Of a stretch of 5,926 bases of DNA, positions 1-5,360 are shown one piece after another. The translations under genes were made by a program, and so were the position numbers. Where the stretch lies: assembly GCA_002435785.1 (NCBI GenBank), contig DIUC01000078.1, positions 1 through 5,926 on the forward strand, written 5' to 3'. Below the pieces are notes generated by a model. It was not told where the DNA came from, did no database searches, and was given only the letters and a program-made list of their open reading frames with translations. Source of the stretch: Saprospiraceae bacterium UBA6168 (GTDB lineage Bacteria; Bacteroidota; Bacteroidia; Chitinophagales; Saprospiraceae). Within the stretch, counting starts at the first letter, position 1, and each line of letters opens with the position of its first letter.

Positions 1-70
1 GACGGGACTCGAACCCGCGACCCTCCCGAGTACTCGGGACAGGTATCCTAACCAACTGAACTACCGGGCA
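1..70 (-). pseudogene. tRNA-Asp-like gene with palindrome in anticodon arm, cut by window edge
   Basis: Read on the minus strand, this has a canonical D-arm (GTTC AGTTGGTTA GGAT) and an intact T-arm (GCGGG TTCGAGT CCCGT) matching the tRNA-Asp at 143-219. The anticodon stem-loop is missing. Between ACCTG and GGGTCGCGGG lies the 16-base palindrome TCCCGAGTACTCGGGA instead of the 13 bases found in the intact copy. No 5-bp stem with a 7-base anticodon loop can be drawn, so no amino acid can be assigned. The 5' acceptor strand (TGCCCGG) also differs from the intact gene (GGTTCGG). Its 3' acceptor strand lies beyond the left edge, so acceptor pairing cannot be tested. It sits downstream of the terminator of the intact tRNA and I see no promoter of its own. 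A tRNA-derived repeat is the likeliest reading; an unusual functional RNA is not excluded. Confidence 0.65.
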
Positions 71-102
71 CGCCAGCGATTACCTTGATACCCGGCGTTT
101 TT

Positions 103-137
103 AAAAAAAGCCCAACAAGCAGTACTTGATGGGCTTT
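103..137 (-). terminator. Intrinsic terminator of tRNA-Asp
   Basis: On the minus strand, six bases after the CCA end of the tRNA, AAAGCCCA-T-CAAG pairs with CTTG-T-TGGGCTTT around a five-base loop (TACTG). This gives 12 pairs with one T-T mismatch, and a T-run continues after the stem. It is a textbook rho-independent terminator and ends the transcript that starts near 332. Confidence 0.85.
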
Positions 138-142
138 GATGT

Positions 143-219
143 TGGCGGTCCGGACGGGACTCGAACCCGCGACCCCCTGCGTGACAGGCAGGTATTCTAA
201 CCAACTGAACTACCGAACC
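143..219 (-). tRNA. tRNA-Asp (GTC)
   Basis: This is a complete 77-base tRNA with encoded CCA (143-145). The acceptor stem GGTTCGG/CCGGACC has seven pairs including one T-G wobble, with discriminator G. The D-arm is GTTC/GAAT. The anticodon stem CCTGC/GCAGG encloses the loop CTGTCAC, which gives anticodon GTC (Asp, reading GAC and GAT). The T-arm GCGGG/CCCGT encloses TTCGAGT. It lies between two damaged copies of itself and is followed by a strong terminator. It is probably transcribed from the promoter at 339-369, through the damaged upstream copy, so the primary transcript would need 5' trimming by RNase P. Confidence 0.95.
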
Positions 220-248
220 GTAAAATTTGGCCTTGAAGCCCGTGGCCA

Positions 249-302
249 GCGACCCTCCCGATTGCTCGGGACAGGTATTCTAACCAACTGAACTACCGAA
301 CC
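249..302 (-). pseudogene. Truncated tRNA-Asp pseudogene with palindromic anticodon arm
   Basis: On the minus strand, the first half (GGTTCGG TA GTTC AGTTGGTTA GAAT ACCTG) is identical to the intact tRNA-Asp. The anticodon arm is then replaced by TCCCGAGCAATCGGGA, a 6-bp stem closed by the GNRA-type loop GCAA. After GGGTCGC the similarity ends: the T-arm and 3' acceptor strand are absent (GCTGGCCACGGGC follows). It cannot fold as a tRNA. It lies between the promoter at 339-369 and the intact tRNA-Asp, so it is probably transcribed as the leader of that gene. Its palindrome has the same arms as the one in the 1-70 copy but a different four-base loop. Confidence 0.75.
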
Positions 303-338
303 AGGTTTTTGAAAACCGCCTTTCTTTAGAAGCGGACG

Positions 339-369
339 CAAATGTATGACTTGTTTTTTTTACCTGCAA
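339..369 (-). promoter_or_regulatory. Bacteroidota-type promoter for the tRNA-Asp transcript
   Basis: On the minus strand, TTG (369-367) and TACATTTG (346-339) are separated by 20 bases. This matches the Bacteroidota primary sigma consensus TTG-N17-23-TAnnTTTG exactly. Transcription would start near 332 and run into the tRNA array. It is back to back with the accA promoter at 404-437. Confidence 0.65.
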
Positions 370-403
370 CCCGTGCCGAAAAAAAAGCAAAAAAAATATT
401 CCG

Positions 404-437
404 TTTGGCAAGGACTGTCGAGGGTTTGCTAACTTTG
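404..437 (+). promoter_or_regulatory. Bacteroidota-type promoter upstream of accA
   Basis: TTTG (404-407) and TAACTTTG (430-437) are separated by 22 bases. The -7 element matches TAnnTTTG exactly and the spacer is at the long end of the accepted range. The start site would be near 444, giving a leader of about 70 bases before the accA ATG. No Shine-Dalgarno sequence lies in that leader, which is usual for this phylum. Confidence 0.6.
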
Positions 438-513
438 TCACTCACTAAAACACAGGATGCTATTTTTTTCGGCGCCCCACCGGAATCAAAAGGCAAACAC
501 AATACCTCGGTCT

Positions 514-1503
514 ATGGTTTTTTTGGATTTTGAAAAACCGCTGGAAAGCTTGTTCGAGCAGTTGGACAAGATAAAGCAAGTGGGTGAAGAGGGCGACCTT
601 GATGTCACCCCCATGATTGATGAGTTGGAGGCCAAGATCAATGCCAAGCGAAAAGAAATCTACGATAACCTGACGCCGTGGCAGAGAGTCCAACTTTCCC
701 GTCACCCTGAGCGGCCCTATACCCTATTCTATATCGAGCAGATTTGCAACAACTTTGTGGAGCTGCATGGCGACCGCTGCTTCGGCGACGACAAGGCCAT
801 TGTGGGCGGCTTGGCCGACATTGACGGACAAACCGTCATGATAATGGGGCAGCAAAAGGGCACGAACACCAAGACTCGCCAATTTCGCAACTTCGGCATG
901 GCCAACCCAGAGGGCTACCGAAAGGCACTTCGATTGATGAAAATGGCCGAACGGTTCGGGTTTCCGGTATTGACGCTGATTGACACGCCAGGTGCATTCC
1001 CCGGCATAGAGGCGGAGGAGCGGGGACAGGCGGAGGCCATTGCCCGCAACTTGTTCGAAATGGCAAAGCTGGAAGTGCCCATTGTCTGCGTAATCATTGG
1101 GGAGGGCGCATCGGGCGGCGCCATCGGCATCGGCTTGGGCGACCAGGTTTTTATGCTCGAAAACACTTGGTACTCCGTCATTTCACCGGAATCGTGCTCG
1201 TCCATCCTTTGGCGCAGTTGGGACTTTAAGGAGCAGGCCGCCGAGGCGCTCAAATTGACTGCCGACGACATGCTTTCCTTCGGATTGATTGACGGCATCA
1301 TCAAGGAACCGCTTGGCGGCGCACATTCTGCTCCGGAAGAAATGGCCGTTATCCTGAAAACATACTTAAAGAAGGCCCTGGCCGACTTGGGAAAACTTAC
1401 ACCAGACGAGCTTGTAGAAGCTCGAATCAACAAGTACAGTTCCATGGGCGTTTATGATACCATCCCCGCTGCAATAGAAGCGGAAGAAAGCGCCGAGGCT
1501 TGA
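514..1503 (+). CDS. accA: Acetyl-CoA carboxylase carboxyltransferase subunit alpha
   Basis: AccA and AccD together form the carboxyltransferase half of acetyl-CoA carboxylase. It moves the carboxyl group from biotin-BCCP to acetyl-CoA, giving malonyl-CoA, the first committed step of cytosolic fatty-acid synthesis. The protein has 329 residues (E. coli AccA has 319). An N-terminal helical part (about 1-60, FLDFEKP...) precedes a crotonase-like domain. Family motifs visible: HGDRCFGDD (85-93), MGQQKG (111-116), RNFGMANPEGYRKALRLM (125-142), the core IDTPGAFPG (156-164), the oxyanion-type GEGASGGA (196-203) and VISPESCSSILW (222-233). The ATG at 514 is chosen because family members begin at MxFLDFEKP. 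An in-frame ATG at 457 would add 19 residues (MLFFSAPHRN...) unlike the family, but cannot be strictly excluded. accD is not in the window. Confidence 0.97.
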   Translation: MVFLDFEKPLESLFEQLDKIKQVGEEGDLDVTPMIDELEAKINAKRKEIYDNLTPWQRVQLSRHPERPYTLFYIEQICNNFVELHGDRCFGDDKAIVGGLADIDGQTVMIMGQQKGTNTKTRQFRNFGMANPEGYRKALRLMKMAERFGFPVLTLIDTPGAFPGIEAEERGQAEAIARNLFEMAKLEVPIVCVIIGEGASGGAIGIGLGDQVFMLENTWYSVISPESCSSILWRSWDFKEQAAEALKLTADDMLSFGLIDGIIKEPLGGAHSAPEEMAVILKTYLKKALADLGKLTPDELVEARINKYSSMGVYDTIPAAIEAEESAEA

Positions 1504-1552
1504 TTTCCAGAAAGCCCCCAGCTTTTCACAGAAAAACAAACGCCTGCACACC

Positions 1553-2104
1553 ATGCAGTTTTTAGAACAAATTCGCCTTCGTTTTCACCGTTCTTTTTTG
1601 AAAAAAGAATTGTCGGCACAAAAGCCCCAGCGGGGTTCCATGTACCTCGACAATGCTACCTCCATCGGCATCCTCTTCGATGGCACCGAACCTGCCGAGC
1701 GTGAAATCGTGCTCGACTACGCCGAACAATTGAAAAAAGCGGGCAAAAAAGTGAAGCTCCTCGCTTTTTTTGACAACAAGCTCAAGGGCGAAAGCTTTGC
1801 ATTCCCAGCCTTTAACCGCCAACAAGTGGACTGGGCGCTGCGCCCCAACAGCCGTGAAGCCCTCGAATTTATAGACCAGCCCTTTGACCTGCTCCTCAAC
1901 TTGACCAAAAACACCATCATACCGCTCGACTACCTAGCCGCCCGCTCCAAGGCTCGGTTCAGGGTCGGCCCTTTTACAGACCAAACTTTTTGTTACGACC
2001 TGATGATTGAGGGTGCTGGAAAACCAGACCTCAAGACTTACCTCCAACAGGTCATTTTTTACATGAAAAAGATGCGACCAAATCATGAAGCAACAGCAGT
2101 TTAG
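1553..2104 (+). CDS. DUF6913-like small conserved protein of Bacteroidota
   Basis: The function is unknown. The protein has 183 residues, with no signal peptide or membrane segment, so it is probably cytosolic. It opens with a basic, amphipathic N-terminal helix (about 1-22: FLEQIRLRFHRSFLKKEL). An alpha/beta part follows, with a strand at IGILFDG (38-44), helix PAEREIVLDYAEQLKKAGKK (47-66), strand VKLLAFFD (67-74), FDLLLNL (111-117) and ARFRVGPF (134-141). I recall this pattern, including GILFD near residue 40 and RVGPF near 140, from the family named DUF6913, which in Bacteroidota is often beside dapA; I could not check this. It follows accA by 49 bases and its last 20 bases overlap dapA in another frame, so translational coupling with dapA is likely. 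A role linked to lysine or cell-wall precursor supply would be guilt by association only. Confidence 0.85.
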   Translation: MQFLEQIRLRFHRSFLKKELSAQKPQRGSMYLDNATSIGILFDGTEPAEREIVLDYAEQLKKAGKKVKLLAFFDNKLKGESFAFPAFNRQQVDWALRPNSREALEFIDQPFDLLLNLTKNTIIPLDYLAARSKARFRVGPFTDQTFCYDLMIEGAGKPDLKTYLQQVIFYMKKMRPNHEATAV

Positions 2105-2987
2105 CGGCACGGGTGTCGCATTGGTGACCCCCTACCAAAACGGGAAAGTGGATTTTGAGGCCCTTGAGCGAATCATCGAGCACGTCATCACGGGCGGGGT
2201 GGATTTCATCGTGTCGCTCGGCTCCACTGGCGAGGCCATCATGCTCACCACCGCCGAATGCAAAGCGGTCTTCCAGTTTACCCTTGAAAAAGTAAACGGG
2301 CGCCTCCCCTTGGTGGCCGGGCTTTTTGGGGCAAACAGCACATTGCACCTATTAGAGCGGGTACGCAACTACGCCGCCGAACTGGAAGGCTTCTCGGCCA
2401 TCATGTCCAGCAGCCCCAGCTACGTGAAGCCGACACAGGAAGGCATCTACCAGCACTATATGGCGCTGGAAGCTATTTCCCCACTGCCCATCATCATCTA
2501 CAACGTGCCGGGCCGTACCGCTTCTAACGTCACGGCGGACACCACGCTGCGACTCGCACGGGCCAGCAGAAAATTCATCGCCGTGAAGGAAGCTTCTGGC
2601 CAGATTGACCAAGCGGTATCCATCATCAAGCACAAGCCCGACGACTTTCTGGTGCTTTCTGGTGACGACTCGCTCACGCTGCCCATCATCGCCTGCGGCG
2701 GAAAGGGCGTCATTTCCGTCATCGCCAACGCACTGCCGGAGCAGTTCTCCGGCATGGTACGGGCGGCCCTCAATGGCGATTATGACACTGCAAGGCGCAT
2801 CCACCTCGACCTGCACGACATCCACCCGTTGCTCTATGTGGACGGCAACCCGGCGGGCGTGAAGGCAGTCATGAAGATGATGGGGCTTTGCTCCGGCGAG
2901 GTGCGCTTGCCACTCGTGCCGGTGCAGGAAAGCACTTATGATAAACTGAAGGTGGAGGTGGAGAAGGTGCTGGTAGCGGTGAATTAG
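2085..2987 (+). CDS. dapA: 4-hydroxy-tetrahydrodipicolinate synthase
   Basis: DapA is a cytosolic class I aldolase that condenses pyruvate with aspartate semialdehyde. It is the entry step to diaminopimelate (peptidoglycan) and lysine. The protein has 300 residues (E. coli 292) as one TIM barrel. Visible residues: GSTGE (46-50) for substrate hydroxyls, Tyr113 in SYVKP (shared catalytic tyrosine), Tyr139 in IYNVPGRT (138-145), Schiff-base Lys168 in VKEASG (167-172), and LSGDD (191-195). Aligned by eye with the E. coli enzyme, the catalytic set is retained, but four lysine-binding positions differ: His53 to Thr56, His56 to Cys59, Glu84 to His88 and Tyr106 to Ser112; Asn80 is kept (Asn84). Feedback inhibition by lysine may therefore be weak or absent, which is an inference. 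The ATG lies inside the end of the upstream gene (20-base overlap). No clear terminator follows it. Confidence 0.96.
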   Translation: MKQQQFSGTGVALVTPYQNGKVDFEALERIIEHVITGGVDFIVSLGSTGEAIMLTTAECKAVFQFTLEKVNGRLPLVAGLFGANSTLHLLERVRNYAAELEGFSAIMSSSPSYVKPTQEGIYQHYMALEAISPLPIIIYNVPGRTASNVTADTTLRLARASRKFIAVKEASGQIDQAVSIIKHKPDDFLVLSGDDSLTLPIIACGGKGVISVIANALPEQFSGMVRAALNGDYDTARRIHLDLHDIHPLLYVDGNPAGVKAVMKMMGLCSGEVRLPLVPVQESTYDKLKVEVEKVLVAVN

Positions 2988-3071
2988 GCAGTTGCTTTGA
3001 GATGAAGCGAAGTTGGCACTTAAGCTGGTGTACCTCCATTTACTTGCGTGAATCTTCGATTTTCCAATTTA

Positions 3072-4613
3072 CTAATTCCCCAATATTACCCCCCCCCGCT
3101 GTTCAAGTGCCTCCATCGCCATGCCCCAGAGGTGCTCGTAGGAGATGTTCTCCACCTCGTGCGGCGCATCGGCCAACATGACGGGCTGGGTGGACATGCG
3201 CCGCAGCCAGTCCGCCGCCCCTTCCTCGGAGCCTTTTCTGGTAAAATCTGCTTTTTGAATTTGGAGCAATGCCTTGATGAAGCAATAGCTGCGGAAGGCA
3301 TCATCGCCCTCCTTGAGGTGGCGGTCGGCGTACTTGTCGAGGGCCAGGAAGCGGTCGTAGGCTTCATCGTGGCGCTTGAGGTAGAGCAGGAAGATGGCAT
3401 GTGCCACGAGCACGGGGACGTTCATGCCCCGCTTGTCCTTGGCGAACTCCGGCACCTCGTTTAGGAACTTGGTGGGCTGGAAGCCCGACTTTTTTTGCGC
3501 CGCACCCATGGGCGTTATCTTGCCTGCGGCAATGAGCAGTTGGATATAGGCTTCGTGGAGCTTCCATATTTCCTGCTCGACAGTGGCCAAATGGCCAAAA
3601 TGCTTTTGACTGCTGGCTTTCCTATAAACGTTATAGGCAGCTTGATAGTCCTGCTGGTGGAATTGCAACGCCATTTGCTGCTCCAGCCCCTTGAACCAGT
3701 TGTGGGTGCCGACCTCGGCGCATTCCTCTGCGTATTTGGCCCATCCTTCTGCTTCTTCGTACTGGCCGAGCATGGTGAGGGATGCGATGAGGGTAAGCGC
3801 AAATGCACCGGGAACGGATTTGGGCGTAGCATACCGCCCTTCAAAATATCGGATGGCACGGCGACAAACCTCGGCGGTGCCTGCATGGTCGTGCACGCTT
3901 GCCCTTTCCAAGCGGGCGATGGTGTGGTAAAATAAGTGCAGCTTATGCACTTGGTGCTCCTGAACCAAAGGCTCTAATTCGGCAAGACACACCCGTGCCT
4001 TTTCACTGACCCATGGCTTGCTCGACTTGGACTTGACATAAGGGGCAATCAAATCGCAATACATGGATTCCGCTTTCATGATAGCCTGTAAGGCTTCCAT
4101 GTTTTCGTCCGCTATTTTTTTATATTGGGCCATTTTGTGCAGGTCCTGCTCAACAAAAGTGTAGTAATCTCTTAAATACCTTGCAAGGTCAAGCACTACT
4201 TCCGTCAGTTCATATTTTATGGCTTGGTCAATCGTCTTTTTGGCAATTTCATAGGCAGTATGGCGGGCGCCTCTTGGGAGGAGCATTCTTACAGCCGCCA
4301 TGTTTCGATAGCAGGTATGCAGGGCCGCCCGTGCGTCGTTGAACTCCTGCCTTTTTACGTCAATGAAAAAGAAAGTGGTGACGAGCCGTTTCAGGAAGGC
4401 GTTTCGGAAATTGCGGTACTCGGTGAACGAACCGTCCTTGTCCTCACCGAAGAAGTAGCGGGCGGCCTCGTCATCAGATTTGAGCCTGCCATCGGCCAAC
4501 ATCCCATAGAAGATTTCGTTGCGGTCGGTGGCATCTTCGTTGTAGCCGAGGACTTTGACTTCCCTGCGCTTGTACTTGGTGACGAGGTTTATCAATTCTT
4601 GGAGAGCCTTCAT
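3072..4613 (-). CDS. Hypothetical all-helical TPR-like protein, possibly Saprospiria-specific
   Basis: I do not recognise a characterised family. The protein has 513 residues with no signal peptide, membrane segment or catalytic motif, and appears almost wholly alpha-helical and cytosolic. Stretches such as GQYEEAEGWAKYAEECAE (283-300), QDYQAAYNVYRKA (321-333) and KRHDEAYDRFLALDKYA (413-429) have the small-large spacing of TPR helix pairs, so a solenoid that binds other proteins is plausible. The part around KFLNEVPEFAKDKRGMNVPVL (382-402), followed by RSYCFIKALLQ (441-451), resembles from memory a group of uncharacterised long proteins in Saprospiria; this is unverified. It is convergent with dapA (84-base gap), and its start is separated by 124 bases from the repeat region to its right. 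No convincing promoter or Shine-Dalgarno site precedes the ATG. A run of nine G lies six codons before the stop. Plus-strand open frames across it are shadows. Confidence 0.85.
   Translation of the reverse strand: MKALQELINLVTKYKRREVKVLGYNEDATDRNEIFYGMLADGRLKSDDEAARYFFGEDKDGSFTEYRNFRNAFLKRLVTTFFFIDVKRQEFNDARAALHTCYRNMAAVRMLLPRGARHTAYEIAKKTIDQAIKYELTEVVLDLARYLRDYYTFVEQDLHKMAQYKKIADENMEALQAIMKAESMYCDLIAPYVKSKSSKPWVSEKARVCLAELEPLVQEHQVHKLHLFYHTIARLERASVHDHAGTAEVCRRAIRYFEGRYATPKSVPGAFALTLIASLTMLGQYEEAEGWAKYAEECAEVGTHNWFKGLEQQMALQFHQQDYQAAYNVYRKASSQKHFGHLATVEQEIWKLHEAYIQLLIAAGKITPMGAAQKKSGFQPTKFLNEVPEFAKDKRGMNVPVLVAHAIFLLYLKRHDEAYDRFLALDKYADRHLKEGDDAFRSYCFIKALLQIQKADFTRKGSEEGAADWLRRMSTQPVMLADAPHEVENISYEHLWGMAMEALEQRGGVILGN
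3089..3097. repeat. C9/G9 homopolymer at the 3' end of the TPR-like gene
   Basis: Nine consecutive C on the plus strand (nine G in the coding strand) encode the Arg-Gly-Gly before the final VILGN. Losing one G gives a stop right after Arg-Gly-Gly. Gaining one replaces VILGN with a longer tail (GNIGELVNWKIEDSRK after Arg-Gly-Gly). It is either a slippage-prone site or a sequencing-sensitive one. Confidence 0.7.
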
Positions 4614-4737
4614 AAGGGTGAGTTAGTTTTGTTTTGTAATTGTTTGGACGGCGGAAGTTATGCCACTATTTTGGAATTTTCCCAAGCACAGTCTGTTTTT
4701 TTTTGAATTAGCCATTTTTTTGGATTTAACCAACGAG
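4614..4737. other. Intergenic region between the TPR-like gene and repeat module A
   Basis: This AT-rich 124-base spacer contains several T-runs (for example 4695-4704 and 4715-4721). On the minus strand the best promoter-like match for the TPR-like gene is a TTG about 22 bases before TAACTTCC, which fits only the first part of the -7 consensus. I see no gene or RNA in it. Confidence 0.4.
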
Positions 4738-4834
4738 TTTGGGGTGTTAGGAACGGCGTGGACTGTCCCTGACAAGGGCATTTCACGCCCATAGCTTTGT
4801 ACCATTCGTTCACCATTAAATGTATAAAGCTATG
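4738..4834 (+). repeat. Promoter-leader repeat module, copy A (diverged)
   Basis: It starts with TTTGGGGTGTTAGGAA, exactly as copies B and C do. It continues with CGGCGTGGACTGTC where they have ACGGGCAAACTGTC, which keeps the length but changes several bases. CTTTG of the -7 element then ends 62 bases from the block start (63 in B and C), and AAGCTATG is reached with the ATG 94 bases from the block start. The order block, -33, -7, leader, AAGCTAT is the same in all three copies, so this is a shared functional unit and not a chance word match. Confidence 0.7.
4768..4799 (+). promoter_or_regulatory. Bacteroidota-type promoter in module A
   Basis: TAGCTTTG (4792-4799) is an exact match to TAnnTTTG. 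At the position where copies B and C carry the -33 TTTG, this copy has CCTG (4768-4771), with a 20-base spacer containing GGGC-N7-GCCC. The start site would be near 4806, about 26 bases before the ATG at 4832. Of the three copies this one has the best -7 element but the weakest -33. Confidence 0.5.
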
Positions 4835-4975
4835 ACAACAACGCTTATCAACGCTATTATTGCCGCACTCATCGCCATTGGATTGCTCCTCAGCCCTGCC
4901 GATTGGGACACCAAGTCCCAATCGGAAAAGGATAGGTTGACGGAGATTGTGATTGACGACTTGATTGGACATTAG
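4832..4975 (+). CDS. Small hydrophobic protein, 47 residues
   Basis: The frame reads MTTTLINAIIAALIAIGLLL, then an acidic, hydrophilic tail SPADWDTKSQSEKDRL and TEIVIDDLIGH. Residues about 5-20 could form a single membrane segment; no cleavage site or lipobox is evident. It is preceded by an exact TAnnTTTG element and begins at AAGCTATG, the same context as the start of the Cys-rich gene at 5566. Codon choice is GC-rich and plausible, but 47 codons is too short to be decisive. A perfect 11-bp inverted repeat lies within it (4899-4925), so the locus might instead act as a structured RNA. I do not recognise the peptide. Confidence 0.45.
   Translation: MTTTLINAIIAALIAIGLLLSPADWDTKSQSEKDRLTEIVIDDLIGH
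4899..4925 (+). repeat. Perfect 11-bp inverted repeat inside the 47-residue ORF
   Basis: CCGATTGGGAC pairs without mismatch to GTCCCAATCGG around the five-base loop ACCAA. No T-run follows on either strand, so this is not an intrinsic terminator. It is very stable for a coding sequence and encodes roughly PADWDTKSQSE. Confidence 0.8.
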
Positions 4976-4984
4976 TGCCAATGT

Positions 4985-5028
4985 AGCATCCGGCGAACGG
5001 GGAAAAGTCCTGCTTGCCGGATGTTCGC
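4985..5028 (+). repeat. Stem-loop with a competing alternative pairing, after the small ORF
   Basis: AGCATCCGGC (4985-4994) pairs with GCCGGATGTT (5016-5025), ten pairs with one G-T, around a 21-base loop. Alternatively GCGAAC (4993-4998) pairs with GTTCGC (5023-5028). The two pairings are not nested, so they compete or form a pseudoknot. Ten bases after the small ORF stop, it may be its 3' end structure. The tail CGCTTTCTC is only weakly T-rich, so terminator function is doubtful. Confidence 0.5.
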
Positions 5029-5115
5029 TTTCTCAAAAGACTTGAAATAGTGGCGGAAATAGCTTCCGAATGGGTCAAAAGGGACGGAACTGGCTGCCCA
5101 CTGCCAACTGTAAAG

Positions 5116-5226
5116 CTGCCAACTCCATAATTTGGGGTGTTAGGAAACGGGCAAACTGTCTTTGGAAACTGGAACTTGATGACCGCATCTTTGCACCAAC
5201 ACCTGAGAGAAGAACAGAAAGCTATG
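5116..5226 (+). repeat. Promoter-leader repeat module, copy B
   Basis: Bases 5130-5167 (38 bases, ATTTGGGGTGTTAGG...TGTCTTTGGAA) are identical to 5389-5426 in copy C. The CTGCCAAC..CCATAAT word just upstream (5116-5131) also recurs in copy C at 5361-5377, spaced 14 bases further from the block. After the block come ACTTGATG, CATCTTTGCA and ACAC, which also have counterparts in C, then AAAGCTATG. The ATG at 5224 opens only MKTRV before a stop, so no sizeable product follows this copy. Confidence 0.8.
5161..5193 (+). promoter_or_regulatory. Putative promoter in module B
   Basis: TTTG (5161-5164) and CATCTTTG (5186-5193) lie 21 bases apart. The -7 differs from TAnnTTTG only at its first base. 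The conserved 38-base block ends just after the -33, so most of the block lies upstream of it, where an activator would bind. Transcription would start near 5200. Confidence 0.5.
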
Positions 5227-5245
5227 AAAACCCGAGTTTGAAAAA

Positions 5246-5288
5246 ATGGCAAGGTTCAGTGCCATGAAAAAAAATTGAGGTGCTGAAC
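5246..5288 (+). repeat. Two mutually exclusive hairpins downstream of module B
   Basis: ATGGCA (5246-5251) pairs with TGCCAT (5260-5265) around eight bases. GTTCAGTGCC (5254-5263) can instead pair with GGTGCTGAAC (5279-5288), ten pairs with two G-T wobbles, around a 15-base A-rich loop. Read on the minus strand, the first hairpin is followed by TTTTTTC and would fit a weak intrinsic terminator, but no minus-strand gene is evident to its right. Confidence 0.45.
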
Positions 5289-5360
5289 ACTTGACTTTGG
5301 AAAGGGTAGGCAAAATGCAAAATGTCCATTGTGGGTTTTTAGCCATTACGTGACTCCAAA

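Noticed and set aside
457..513. An upstream in-frame start for accA
   Set aside because: The extra 19 residues are unlike AccA N-termini; MVFLDFEKP at 514 fits the family.
342..533. A 63-residue plus-strand open frame before accA
   Set aside because: It overlaps both promoter elements and the accA start in another frame, is Lys-rich from A-runs, and resembles no protein I know.
1511..1526. A terminator after accA (AAAGC-CCCCA-GCTTTT)
   Set aside because: It has only five pairs and a short T-run, and the next gene follows within 30 bases; at best a weak attenuator.
2988..3071. A bidirectional terminator between dapA and the convergent gene
   Set aside because: I found no stem longer than about five pairs with a compact loop and T-run in this gap.
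3048..3935. Plus-strand open frames of 138 and 146 residues
   Set aside because: They are antisense shadows of the 513-residue minus-strand gene.
5246..5265. A minus-strand intrinsic terminator
   Set aside because: Stem and T-run fit, but no minus-strand gene or promoter is evident to its right in the window.
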